DNA of 64,000 nucleotides from JADLGL01 sp963732865 (lineage in GTDB: Bacteria > Pseudomonadota > Alphaproteobacteria > Rhizobiales > Kaistiaceae): positions 1 to 64,000 of the forward strand of contig CAVTBC010000003.1 in assembly GCA_963732865.1 (NCBI GenBank), given 5' to 3'. Positions 38,163 to 46,241 of this stretch are shown piece after piece. The notes beneath the pieces are model-generated. The model had not been told where the DNA came from and searched no databases. It saw only the letters and a list, made by a program, of their open reading frames with translations. Within the stretch, counting starts at the first letter, position 1, and each line of letters begins with the position of its first letter. The position numbers and the translations under genes were made by a program.

Positions 38163-38654
38163 ATGGTCGACCGCCTGGACCGAAAGATCATGCAAATCCT
38201 GCAAGAGGACACGACCATTCCGGTCGCCGAGATCGGCCGCCGCGTCGGCCTTTCCACGACGCCCTGCTGGCGGCGCATCCAGAAGCTCGAAGAGGAAGGC
38301 GTCATCACCGGTCGCGTCGCCCTCCTCGATCCGAAGAAGATCAACGTCAACGTCACGGCGTTCGTTTCGATCACCACCAACCAGCACAATGACGAATGGC
38401 TCCGCCGCTTCGCCGAGGTGATCCGCGACTTCCCCGAGGTCGTCGAGTTCTACCGCATGGCCGGCCAGGTGGATTATCTGCTGCGCGTCGTCGTGCCGGA
38501 CATCGAGGCCTTTGACGGCTTCTATAAACGGCTCATCGCCAAGATCGATATCGCTGATGTTTCAACGGCTTTCGCCATGGAGCGGATCAAATACACGACG
38601 CAATTGCCGCTCTCCTATATCCCGCTGACCAAGGCTAAGGAAAAGGCGGAGTAG
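38163..38654 (+). CDS. Lrp/AsnC family regulator
   Basis: This is a 163-residue transcription regulator. An AsnC-type helix-turn-helix occupies residues 1-60 (LDRKIMQILQ, AEIGRRVGLSTTPCWRRI), and a RAM ligand-binding domain follows with GQVDYLLRVVVPD. It is divergent from the rhodanese gene with a 127-base spacer that may hold its own operator. The effector is probably an amino acid. A purine-rich GCGAAAG precedes the ATG. Confidence 0.9.
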   Translation: MVDRLDRKIMQILQEDTTIPVAEIGRRVGLSTTPCWRRIQKLEEEGVITGRVALLDPKKINVNVTAFVSITTNQHNDEWLRRFAEVIRDFPEVVEFYRMAGQVDYLLRVVVPDIEAFDGFYKRLIAKIDIADVSTAFAMERIKYTTQLPLSYIPLTKAKEKAE

Positions 38655-38658
38655 GCGT

Positions 38659-39354
38659 TTAGCGCTTCGCAATCCGAGCCAGCTGGACCGGGTCGGTCAG
38701 TTCCTTCACCGCATCGCGGCCGATCCAACGCCGCGTACGATTGTCGGATGCGGCAAGTTTCTCGGCGAGCGCCAGCGCCACCGGGTGCAGGGCCGGCGAA
38801 TGCTTGCCGATCTGGCGGAGCGCCCAATTGACCGCCTTCTTGACGAAGTTGCGATCGTCATCTGCGCAGCGGTCGATGATCGGCAGGAACGGCAGGAACG
38901 CTTCGGGCGGCGCCTTCTTGGCGCGAACGGTGTAGCCGGCGATCAGGGCGAAGGCGGCGCGGCGGACGAATTCGCGATCATCGTTCGCCCACAGCGTGAC
39001 CTTCTCCGCGACATAGGGCGTCACCGCGAAAAGCTTCATGCAGACCTGATCGCAAAGGTCCCAGGAATTGAAATCGGTCGCCCAGGAATCCATCTGCTCG
39101 GGCGTCACCTGTTTCGGATCGTCGATGAGTCCGGCGAGGATCCGCGCCTCGTGGTGGCCGCTTTGCCACAGCGCCAGCGCCAAGGCGTGGTTGCGCCGGT
39201 GCTTCCGGGCCAGGGGCCGCATTGATGTCATTGAGACGCCGAAGGCGTGGTCGGTGTTGATGCCGAACCGCGCCATGCCCTTGCGGTTTTCTTCCGAGCC
39301 GAGCGCCGCCAACTCGTTCAGAACCGTGTTCGCCTCGATGGGTGCGTCGCTCAT
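38659..39354 (-). CDS. AlkD-like DNA alkylation repair protein
   Basis: This is a 231-residue HEAT-repeat protein of the AlkD family, which removes alkylated bases. Conserved pieces are DFNSWDLCDQVC (with the catalytic-type Asp), REFVRRAAFALIAGYTVR and DDRNFVKKAVNWALRQIGKH. It starts at ATG 39354 and ends 4 bases after the convergent Lrp gene. The specific lesion is not predictable. Confidence 0.88.
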   Translation of the reverse strand: MSDAPIEANTVLNELAALGSEENRKGMARFGINTDHAFGVSMTSMRPLARKHRRNHALALALWQSGHHEARILAGLIDDPKQVTPEQMDSWATDFNSWDLCDQVCMKLFAVTPYVAEKVTLWANDDREFVRRAAFALIAGYTVRAKKAPPEAFLPFLPIIDRCADDDRNFVKKAVNWALRQIGKHSPALHPVALALAEKLAASDNRTRRWIGRDAVKELTDPVQLARIAKR

Positions 39355-39430
39355 GCCGCGCCGGGCTCGATTTGACCTAGCCTCAGGCGCGTCCTATCTG
39401 CGCGGCGCCTCCCTGTCGACAGGCTGCCCC

Positions 39431-40561
39431 ATGGCCGAGATCAACAAACAATCCATCATCGACCGCCTGCGGGCCGTTCGCGACCCGGCGCGCGGCGCCG
39501 ATATCGTCTCGCTCGGCATCGTTTCCGACGTCATCATTGACGGGGCCAAGGTCGCCTTTTCGATCACCACGGACCCCGCCCGGGCCGCGGAAATGGAAGC
39601 CGTTCGCGCGGCGGCCGAAGCGGCGGTGCGGGATGTCGCCGGCGTCGAGGCGGCGACCGTCGTCCTCACCGCCGAGGCCAAGGGAGCCGCTCCGACCGCT
39701 CCGCCTCGTCCGCGCCCCCAATCGCGCCAGCCAATTGCCGGCGCGAAGCCCGCCGTGCCCGGCGTCGGCGCCATCATCGCCGTCGCCAGCGGCAAGGGCG
39801 GCGTCGGCAAATCCACAACGGCGGTGAACCTCGCGCTCGGTCTGCAGGCGCTCGGCAAGACGGTCGGCGTGCTCGACGCGGATATCTACGGCCCTTCCCT
39901 TCCCCGCCTGCTCGGCGTGCATGACAGGCCGGAGCAGTTGGAAGGGCGGATTCTCAAGCCGCTCGAGGCGCATGGGCTCAAGCTGATGTCGATGGGCTTC
40001 CTCGTCGACGAAGGTACGCCGATGATCTGGCGCGGACCGATGGTGATTTCGGCGCTGACGCAGATGCTGCGTGAAGTCGCTTGGGGCGAACTCGATTTCC
40101 TCGTCGTCGACATGCCGCCCGGTACGGGCGACGCGCAGCTCACCATGGCGCAGCAGGTGCCGCTTGCCGGCGCGGTGATCGTTTCGACGCCGCAGGATCT
40201 GGCGCTGATCGACGCGCGCAAGGGCCTGGCGATGTTCCAGCGCGTCGACGTACCGGTGCTCGGCATCGTCGAAAATATGAGCATGTTCATCTGCCCGCAT
40301 TGCGGCGAGCGCACCGATCTCTTCGGCCATGGCGGCGCGCGGCACGATGCCGAGCGCCTAGGCGTCCCGTTCCTCGGCGAAGTGCCGCTGCATATGTCGA
40401 TCCGCGAGACGTCCGACGCCGGCCTGCCGGTGATCGCCGCAGATCCTGAGGGCGCGCCGGCCGCGGCCTATCGCGCCATCGCCGCGGCGGTCCTACGGGA
40501 ACTCGACAATGCCCATGCCAGAGCCGAGCGCCCGCCACCGCGGATCGTCATCGAAGAATAG
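39431..40561 (+). CDS. mrp: Fe-S cluster carrier ATPase Mrp/ApbC
   Basis: This is a 376-residue P-loop ATPase that carries or delivers Fe-S clusters. It has an N-terminal MIP18 (DUF59) domain, a Walker A SGKGGVGKST at about residues 119-128, and the CxxC cluster motif ICPHCGE at about 287. The ATG at 39431 gives the canonical MAEINKQSIIDRL start; the frame is open further upstream. The gene begins 76 bases after the divergent AlkD gene. Confidence 0.93.
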   Translation: MAEINKQSIIDRLRAVRDPARGADIVSLGIVSDVIIDGAKVAFSITTDPARAAEMEAVRAAAEAAVRDVAGVEAATVVLTAEAKGAAPTAPPRPRPQSRQPIAGAKPAVPGVGAIIAVASGKGGVGKSTTAVNLALGLQALGKTVGVLDADIYGPSLPRLLGVHDRPEQLEGRILKPLEAHGLKLMSMGFLVDEGTPMIWRGPMVISALTQMLREVAWGELDFLVVDMPPGTGDAQLTMAQQVPLAGAVIVSTPQDLALIDARKGLAMFQRVDVPVLGIVENMSMFICPHCGERTDLFGHGGARHDAERLGVPFLGEVPLHMSIRETSDAGLPVIAADPEGAPAAAYRAIAAAVLRELDNAHARAERPPPRIVIEE

Positions 40562-40636
40562 ATCAAAATGGAGCGGCGGCCTTAGGGCTCCGTTGACCAG
40601 CTTTTCGATCCGCGGAATCCAGTTAACCGGCCACTT

Positions 40637-42499
40637 GTGCGGGTGCGGCTAGAATTTTCAACAAAGCTGCCCTCGCCTCGGAGTCCGTCATTGACAGAAG
40701 CAACTGAAGAACGCGGCGCCCCCCCGCTGCACGGCAAGGTCACGGCGGTCGGCGGGTCGCATGCCAAGGTGAGCCTGCTGAAGGACACGATCGACGCCTT
40801 GAGCGTCGGCCGGATGCTGGAGATCCATTCACCCAAATCCGCCGTCGTCGCCGTGGTGACATCCGTCACCGGCGAGGATGACGGACCGTTCGGGGCGGAA
40901 GTCGACCTCCTCGGCGAGATCGTGCGCAACCCCAATGGCAAGGACTTCTTCCAGCGCGGCATCAGCGACTACCCGACGATGGGCACGCCGATCGGCCTCC
41001 TCAGCGGCCCTGACCTCAAGCTGATCTACGACATCGCGGGGCCGGAAACGATCAATGTTGGGACACTCTCGCAGGACCCAACTGTCGGCGCCTATATCAA
41101 TGTCGACGAGATGATGCACAAGCATTTCGCCGTCCTCGGCACGACCGGTGTCGGCAAGTCGAGCGGCGTCGCGCTGATCCTGCGCGAGGTGCTGCGCGCC
41201 CGTCCGAAGCAGCGCATCTTCCTCATCGACCCACATAATGAATATGGCAGCTGCTTCGGCAGCCGCGCCAATGTCTTCACGCCGCACAATCTTCGCCTGC
41301 CGCACTGGCTGTTCAATTTCGAGGAGATGGTCGACGTCATCTTCCGCGCCCGGCCAGGCGTCGAGGAGGAAGTCGAAATCCTGTCGCAGACAATCACCGA
41401 AGCGAAGAACCGGTTCGGCGACGAGCGGGAGGCAATGCGCCCGCGTCTGCGCAAGGTGGGCTTCGACGGTCCGGGCTACACGGTCGACACGCCGGTGCCC
41501 TATCGCATGGCCGACCTCGTCTCGCTGATCGACGCGCGGATGGGCAAGCTGGAGAACCGGTCGGCGCTCGCCAAATACAGCCGCCTGATGACGCGGATCG
41601 AAACGGTCATCAACGACCCGCGCTACAGTTTCATGTTCCACAACGCCAATGTCGGCGGCGACACTATGGTCGAAGTGCTGAGCGACCTGTTCAACCTGCC
41701 CGAAGGCAGCGGCCCGGTCTCCGTCATGCAACTTGCCGGCTTCCCCTCCGAGGTGGTCGATTCGGTTGTCTCGGTGCTGTGCCGCATGGCGTTCGAGCTC
41801 GGCCTGTGGAGCGGCGGCGCCATTCCGCTGCTGATGGTGTGCGAGGAAGCGCATCGCTATGCGCCGGCGGACAAGACGATCGGCTTCGGCCCGACCAAGA
41901 AGGCCGTCTCGCGCATCGCCAAAGAAGGCCGCAAATACAGCGTGTTCCTCGGTCTCATCACACAGCGCCCGGCCGAACTCGACGCCACGATCGTGTCGCA
42001 GTGCTCGACGCTGTTCGCCATGCGCATGGCCAATGACCGCGACCAGGACATCGTCCGCTCGGCCGTGTCCGACGCCGCGGCCGGCCTCCTCGCTTTCGTC
42101 CCGGCGCTCGGCACGCGGGAGGTCTTTGCCTTCGGTGAGGGCGTCGCCCTGCCGACGCGGCTTCGCTTCGCCGAGCTCGCAGACGAATTCCTGCCGCGCA
42201 GTAACACGGGCGCCGAGATCGACCCCAACCGCAAGATCGACCAGGAACTCATTGCCGGCGTCGTCGATCGCTGGCGGCGGGCGTCGATGAGCCGGACCTC
42301 GCGACAGGAACGGCTCGCCGAGGAAGATGGCATCGGTCTCGATAGCCCGATCGTCAAGCGCCGGCCCGATACGATGCCACCGGATCGGCCAGATCTGCCG
42401 TTCCGCACCTTCGAACCCGACCGCATCGACGAAGAGGACGCGACGCGCGCCCCGTCTTTTGAGGTCACCGGGCGTATGGGTGGCCGGTCGAATTTGTGA
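40637..42499 (+). CDS. HerA-like ATPase (DUF87)
   Basis: This is a 620-residue FtsK/HerA-superfamily ATPase. Walker A is GTTGVGKSSG at about residues 167-176, and Walker B is LLMVCEEAHRY at about 395-405. A C-terminal portion EDGIGLDSPIVKRRPD is low complexity. HerA is best known in archaea as a DNA translocase with the NurA nuclease, and in bacteria as an anti-phage module. No nuclease partner is visible nearby, so its role is unclear. GTG at 40637 is the first start; a TTG at 40691 is the main alternative. Confidence 0.8.
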   Translation: MRVRLEFSTKLPSPRSPSLTEATEERGAPPLHGKVTAVGGSHAKVSLLKDTIDALSVGRMLEIHSPKSAVVAVVTSVTGEDDGPFGAEVDLLGEIVRNPNGKDFFQRGISDYPTMGTPIGLLSGPDLKLIYDIAGPETINVGTLSQDPTVGAYINVDEMMHKHFAVLGTTGVGKSSGVALILREVLRARPKQRIFLIDPHNEYGSCFGSRANVFTPHNLRLPHWLFNFEEMVDVIFRARPGVEEEVEILSQTITEAKNRFGDEREAMRPRLRKVGFDGPGYTVDTPVPYRMADLVSLIDARMGKLENRSALAKYSRLMTRIETVINDPRYSFMFHNANVGGDTMVEVLSDLFNLPEGSGPVSVMQLAGFPSEVVDSVVSVLCRMAFELGLWSGGAIPLLMVCEEAHRYAPADKTIGFGPTKKAVSRIAKEGRKYSVFLGLITQRPAELDATIVSQCSTLFAMRMANDRDQDIVRSAVSDAAAGLLAFVPALGTREVFAFGEGVALPTRLRFAELADEFLPRSNTGAEIDPNRKIDQELIAGVVDRWRRASMSRTSRQERLAEEDGIGLDSPIVKRRPDTMPPDRPDLPFRTFEPDRIDEEDATRAPSFEVTGRMGGRSNL

Positions 42500-42539
42500 C
42501 ACACTCCTGACGCTGGTGCACCGTCAGGAAATGTGAACC

Positions 42540-43256
42540 ATGCGTCGCTCGTCACCGTTTCTTTGGCTCTGCCTTGGCGTCCTCGGCGTCGCGTTGCTGT
42601 TGCTACTTTCGCGCGGCGGCGACGAGACGATTGCGGGCATGAGCGCCGACCAGTTCGGCGGCGTCGCGTTCCTGGTGGTGGTCCTCGTCCTCGTCGTCAG
42701 CGCCTTTGTCGGCAGAGGCGGGTTCGGCCGCATGGCGCGCTACGCCATGATCTGGGGCCTCATCGTTGCGGTGGTCGCCATCGGCTACACCTATCGCGCT
42801 GAAATCACGACGGTTGCGCAGCGCGTGTTTGCCGAGTTCGCACCGGGCACGCCCTCGGTGACGACGACCACGGACACGAAAGGCACCGAAGTCGTCGTCG
42901 AGCGATCACGGCGCTCCGACCATTTCATCGTCACCGCCGACATCAACAACGCGCCGATCGAGATGCTGATCGACACGGGCGCCACGATCATCACGCTGAC
43001 CTATGAGGATGCCAGGCTCGCGGGGATCCAGACCCGCGGCCTGCACTTCAATGTCTCGGTCGCCACCGCAAACGGCACGGCGCGCGCGGCCGCCGTCACC
43101 CTCGACAGTCTGACCATCGGCCCGATCCAGCAACGCCGCGTGGTCGCCCTGGTGACCGAGGAAGGCGCGCTCGATACGAGCCTGCTGGGGCTCAATTTCC
43201 TCAACGCCCTGTCGAGCTACACCGTCTCGGGCAATCAGATGATCCTGACTCCCTAG
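42540..43256 (+). CDS. Membrane-anchored retropepsin-like aspartic protease
   Basis: This is a 238-residue protein with three hydrophobic N-terminal segments and a soluble C-terminal domain. The TIGR02281-type clan AA motif is MLIDTGATIITLT (about residues 140-152), the catalytic Asp in DTG. One such half acts as a dimer. Residues 175-238 hold the second conserved strand LLGLNFLNALSSY. It starts 40 bases after the HerA-like gene and converges on the TSUP transporter gene. Confidence 0.85.
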   Translation: MRRSSPFLWLCLGVLGVALLLLLSRGGDETIAGMSADQFGGVAFLVVVLVLVVSAFVGRGGFGRMARYAMIWGLIVAVVAIGYTYRAEITTVAQRVFAEFAPGTPSVTTTTDTKGTEVVVERSRRSDHFIVTADINNAPIEMLIDTGATIITLTYEDARLAGIQTRGLHFNVSVATANGTARAAAVTLDSLTIGPIQQRRVVALVTEEGALDTSLLGLNFLNALSSYTVSGNQMILTP

Positions 43257-43261
43257 CCAAG

Positions 43262-44092
43262 CTAGGCGAGGCTCACGGCAAACCGCACCGCCACTACGAT
43301 CAGGAACAGCCCGAAGCCGATCTCGAGCACCCGGCGATTGACGGCGTGGGCGATGCGAACTCCATAGGGCGCCGCCAGGATCGTCGTCGGGATCAGCAGC
43401 GCCGCGGCGAGGATGCTGACATAACCCAGCGATGCCGGCGGCAGATCCGGTTCGCCCCAGCCGGCGGCCACGTAGCCGAAGAGCGCGGGCACGGAGATCA
43501 GAACGCCGACCCCGGCCGAGGTGGCGACGGCCTGGAGCATCGGCCGGCCATAGAGCGTCATGAAGGTGTTGTTGAGGACGCCGCCGCCGATCCCCATCAG
43601 GGTCGAGAGGAAGCCGATGCCGACGCCGACGAGCGCCCGCGCCGGCTGTCCAGGCAGGTCGTCGGCGATCGGGCGCAGCCGGGCGGCGACCAGGAAGCGA
43701 AGGCCGAAGAGCAGCGCCAGAACGGCGAAGATGGCGCGCAGCCCGGCGCCGCTGATCGACGCCGCAACGAGGCTGGCGAGGATGACGCCGACCGGCACGG
43801 CGACGATCCAGCCGCGCAGCAGGCCGGTATCGGTCGCGCCGCGGCGGTTGTGCGCCAGAAAGGAACGGATGGATGTCGGCACGATGATCGCGATCGACGT
43901 GCCGACAGCCAGATGCATCTGCACCGGCTCGGCAACACCGATGGTGACGAAGGCCTGGTACAGCACCGGCACGATGACGGCGCCGCCGCCGATGCCGAAC
44001 AGACCGGCCAGCAAGCCGGCGACAATTCCCGACGCCAGCAGCAACGCCACCAGACCGATGATTTCGCCGGCCGTGGCGCTCGACAGATCCAT
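43262..44092 (-). CDS. TSUP/TauE-SafE family permease
   Basis: This 276-residue protein has eight hydrophobic helices in two repeats with GLFGIGGGAVIVPVLYQ and FLSTLMGIGGGVLNNTFM, both typical of the sulfite/organosulfonate exporter family. The anion is unknown. ATG at 44092 was chosen as it gives MDLSSATAGE; the frame reaches further upstream without similarity. It ends 5 bases after the convergent aspartic protease gene. Confidence 0.87.
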   Translation of the reverse strand: MDLSSATAGEIIGLVALLLASGIVAGLLAGLFGIGGGAVIVPVLYQAFVTIGVAEPVQMHLAVGTSIAIIVPTSIRSFLAHNRRGATDTGLLRGWIVAVPVGVILASLVAASISGAGLRAIFAVLALLFGLRFLVAARLRPIADDLPGQPARALVGVGIGFLSTLMGIGGGVLNNTFMTLYGRPMLQAVATSAGVGVLISVPALFGYVAAGWGEPDLPPASLGYVSILAAALLIPTTILAAPYGVRIAHAVNRRVLEIGFGLFLIVVAVRFAVSLA

Positions 44093-44099
44093 CGCCGGA

Positions 44100-45113
44100 T
44101 CAGGCAGCCAGAAAAGCGGCGTCGGCCTCGGTTGCGGACCGGCGCGCCAAGACAACTGCCTCAAGCGCCTCGCCGATGATTTCGGCGCCCGCGCCCTGCC
44201 GGGATGCGCCGACGGTTAGAATACGCCGCCAGCTGCGGGCCCCGGCTGTCGCGTGGAACAGGCCGAGCATGTGGCGCGCGACGTGTCCGACCGGGTGTCC
44301 CTCGGCGACGTACCGCTCGGCATAGGCAATCATCGCCATTGCGACCTCGTCGACATCAGGATCGGACGCCTCCCCGCCGAAGATGAGGCGATCGACGGAA
44401 GCCAGCATGGCCGGCTGATCATAGGCGACGCGGCCAAGCATGACGCCGTCGACGGCCCCGAGATGGGCCCGGCACGCATCGAGATCACCAATGCCGCCAT
44501 TGATCCCGACGAACAGGTTCGGCAAGCGCTGCTTCAGCCGATAGACGCGGTCGTAATCAAGCGGCGGCACGTTCCGGTTCTGCTTGGGATTGAGACCCTT
44601 CAGCCAGGCCTTGCGGGCATGGACCCAGATGCCGTCGACGCCGGCGGCGACAACCGCGTCGGCTAGCCGGTCCAGCGCCTCCTCGGGATCCTGATCGTCG
44701 ACGCCGAGCCGGCATTTTACGGTGACGCGCACGTCGACCGCGTCTTTGACGGCGGCGACGCAGGCCGCGACAAGATCCGGTTCGCGCATGAGACAGGCGC
44801 CGAAATGGCCGGATTTCACCCGGTCGGACGGGCAGCCGACATTGAGGTCGATCTCGTCATAGCCGTAATCGGCGCCGATACGCGCCGCCTCGACCAGGCG
44901 CTCCGGATCGGAGCCGCCGAGCTGAAGGGCGAGCGGGTGTTCGCTGGAATCGTGGCCAAGCAGATGACCGCGGTCGCCATGGATCACCGCCTCCGCGGTG
45001 ACCATCTCGGAATACAGCAAGGAACGGCGGGTCAGCAGACGATGGAAGTATCGGCAGTGCCGGTCGGTGCGATCCATCATCGGCGCGACAGCAAAGCGCG
45101 GCGACATGTTCAT
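44100..45113 (-). CDS. dusA: tRNA-dihydrouridine(20/20a) synthase
   Basis: DusA reduces uridine 20 and 20a in the tRNA D-loop using FMN and NADPH. The 337-residue protein shows VAPMMDRTDRHCRYF, the catalytic Cys94 in NVGCPSDRV and the FMN segment GINGGIGD. ATG at 45113 is used, as a TTG three codons earlier lacks a better signal. The leader between the FeeM-like gene and dusA contains two mutually exclusive hairpins described separately. Confidence 0.93.
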   Translation of the reverse strand: MNMSPRFAVAPMMDRTDRHCRYFHRLLTRRSLLYSEMVTAEAVIHGDRGHLLGHDSSEHPLALQLGGSDPERLVEAARIGADYGYDEIDLNVGCPSDRVKSGHFGACLMREPDLVAACVAAVKDAVDVRVTVKCRLGVDDQDPEEALDRLADAVVAAGVDGIWVHARKAWLKGLNPKQNRNVPPLDYDRVYRLKQRLPNLFVGINGGIGDLDACRAHLGAVDGVMLGRVAYDQPAMLASVDRLIFGGEASDPDVDEVAMAMIAYAERYVAEGHPVGHVARHMLGLFHATAGARSWRRILTVGASRQGAGAEIIGEALEAVVLARRSATEADAAFLAA

Positions 45114-45150
45114 CGCATCCAAATGACCGGCAGCGGCTCTATTGTCCAGA

Positions 45151-45202
45151 GGAGGCCGGTCGGAGCCTCCGCCCCGGGGGGACTGGGGGGAAGGCTCCGA
45201 CC
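45151..45202. other. Overlapping alternative hairpins in the dusA leader
   Basis: GGTCGGAGCCT (45158-45168) pairs perfectly with AGGCTCCGACC (45192-45202) over a 23-base, G/C-rich loop. Alternatively GGAGGC (45151-45156) pairs with GCCTCC (45165-45170). The two share bases and cannot coexist. No T-run follows, so this is not a standard terminator. Confidence 0.45.
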
Positions 45203-45263
45203 ATGCGGTTCCGGCGTTGTGGCCGGCGTTTTCGGGGCGTCAGGGCCAATGCGGCCCGGGCGC

Positions 45264-46058
45264 TTAGGCGTGGTTCGCGGCCAGCGCTTCGACGCGCCGC
45301 TGATCGGGCACGACCCGGATGGTACCGGGATGAGCACCGAACTGAGCGACTTCGTCCAAACGGGGCGAAAGCGAGACCACTCTTTCCTGCATCAGGGTCC
45401 TGCGTTCGAAATAGCTCGAGCGGAAGACGGGGTGATTCTGATGCACCTTGTCCCGAACGTTGGGGAAATCGCACGTCATGAGGTGATGTGCGCTCATCAG
45501 CGACGGGTAGAAAGCAGGCTCACCGACGACGCGGCAATCGAAGACACGCTCATAGAAAGCGCGATGCTCCGGCTTGACCGCCGCCAGAATGATGTCGGCC
45601 TTGAAGTACTCGGCAACCATCCAGGGCAACCGAGTGATCATGTATGGGAGGAGACTGGGATATTTGCGCGAGAACTCTTCGCGCGACGCCAGCCGGGTCG
45701 GATCGATGATGACTTTGCCGGCCGCCAATTCCGGTTGGAGTATTTCGGGAAATACTTCCATGCCGGGGAATTCCGGGTAGTCCGCGGTGGCGACGCTCAC
45801 GCGGATCGTCGCTGCCAGCTCTTGATCGACGAAAATGCCAAAGATCGTCGTGTTGTCGAGATCGTCGTAGCGATCGCTCAGGCGCTTGGAAAAGCTCGGG
45901 AGGATACCATTCGCGCCGACATAGGCGTCGTAACGCAGGCGGAAGATCGCTTCGCGGTCTTCGTCGGTCACGGCAACCCGATAGTCCGTCCTGTCCAGCA
46001 ACTCAAATAGGCGCTCCGCACGGCCAATAGGCCGTGGTGCCAAAGTAGCAACACTCAT
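45264..46058 (-). CDS. N-acyl amino acid synthase (FeeM-like), acyl-homoserine-lactone-synthase fold
   Basis: This is a 264-residue GNAT-related protein. The segment REAIFRLRYDAYV (Arg40, Arg42, Tyr43), followed by DRYDDLDNTTIFGIFVDQELAATIRVS (shown in part), matches the FeeM family, which transfers acyl chains from acyl-ACP to amino acids and shares a fold with LuxI synthases. GAGGAGG precedes ATG 46058 by 5 bases. The C-terminal third is unlike LuxI. Its acyl and amine substrates are unknown. Downstream lies the dusA leader; upstream lies a GGDEF-EAL gene. Confidence 0.78.
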   Translation of the reverse strand: MSVATLAPRPIGRAERLFELLDRTDYRVAVTDEDREAIFRLRYDAYVGANGILPSFSKRLSDRYDDLDNTTIFGIFVDQELAATIRVSVATADYPEFPGMEVFPEILQPELAAGKVIIDPTRLASREEFSRKYPSLLPYMITRLPWMVAEYFKADIILAAVKPEHRAFYERVFDCRVVGEPAFYPSLMSAHHLMTCDFPNVRDKVHQNHPVFRSSYFERRTLMQERVVSLSPRLDEVAQFGAHPGTIRVVPDQRRVEALAANHA

Positions 46059-46114
46059 CAACACCTCCTCGGTGGCCGGTCCGCCATGGCCACGCGGGGT
46101 AAGGTTAACAAACC

Positions 46115-46131
46115 CTTACTTAAATTGTAAG
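46115..46131. promoter_or_regulatory. Imperfect palindrome upstream of the FeeM-like gene
   Basis: CTTACTTAAATTGTAAG has five-base arms CTTAC/GTAAG with an AT centre, about 57 bases before the start, inside an AT-rich patch that also contains GGTTAAC. It may be an operator. No known box matches well. Confidence 0.3.
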
Positions 46132-46241
46132 AGGTTGCTCCAACTGAGACTTAAATCCTATTGATTAAGGTTAACGACTCCGATTGGCGCAGTTGCTCAC
46201 GCCGTGAAAGCTATCGATCTATCGGAGCGATGGTTGCGACG

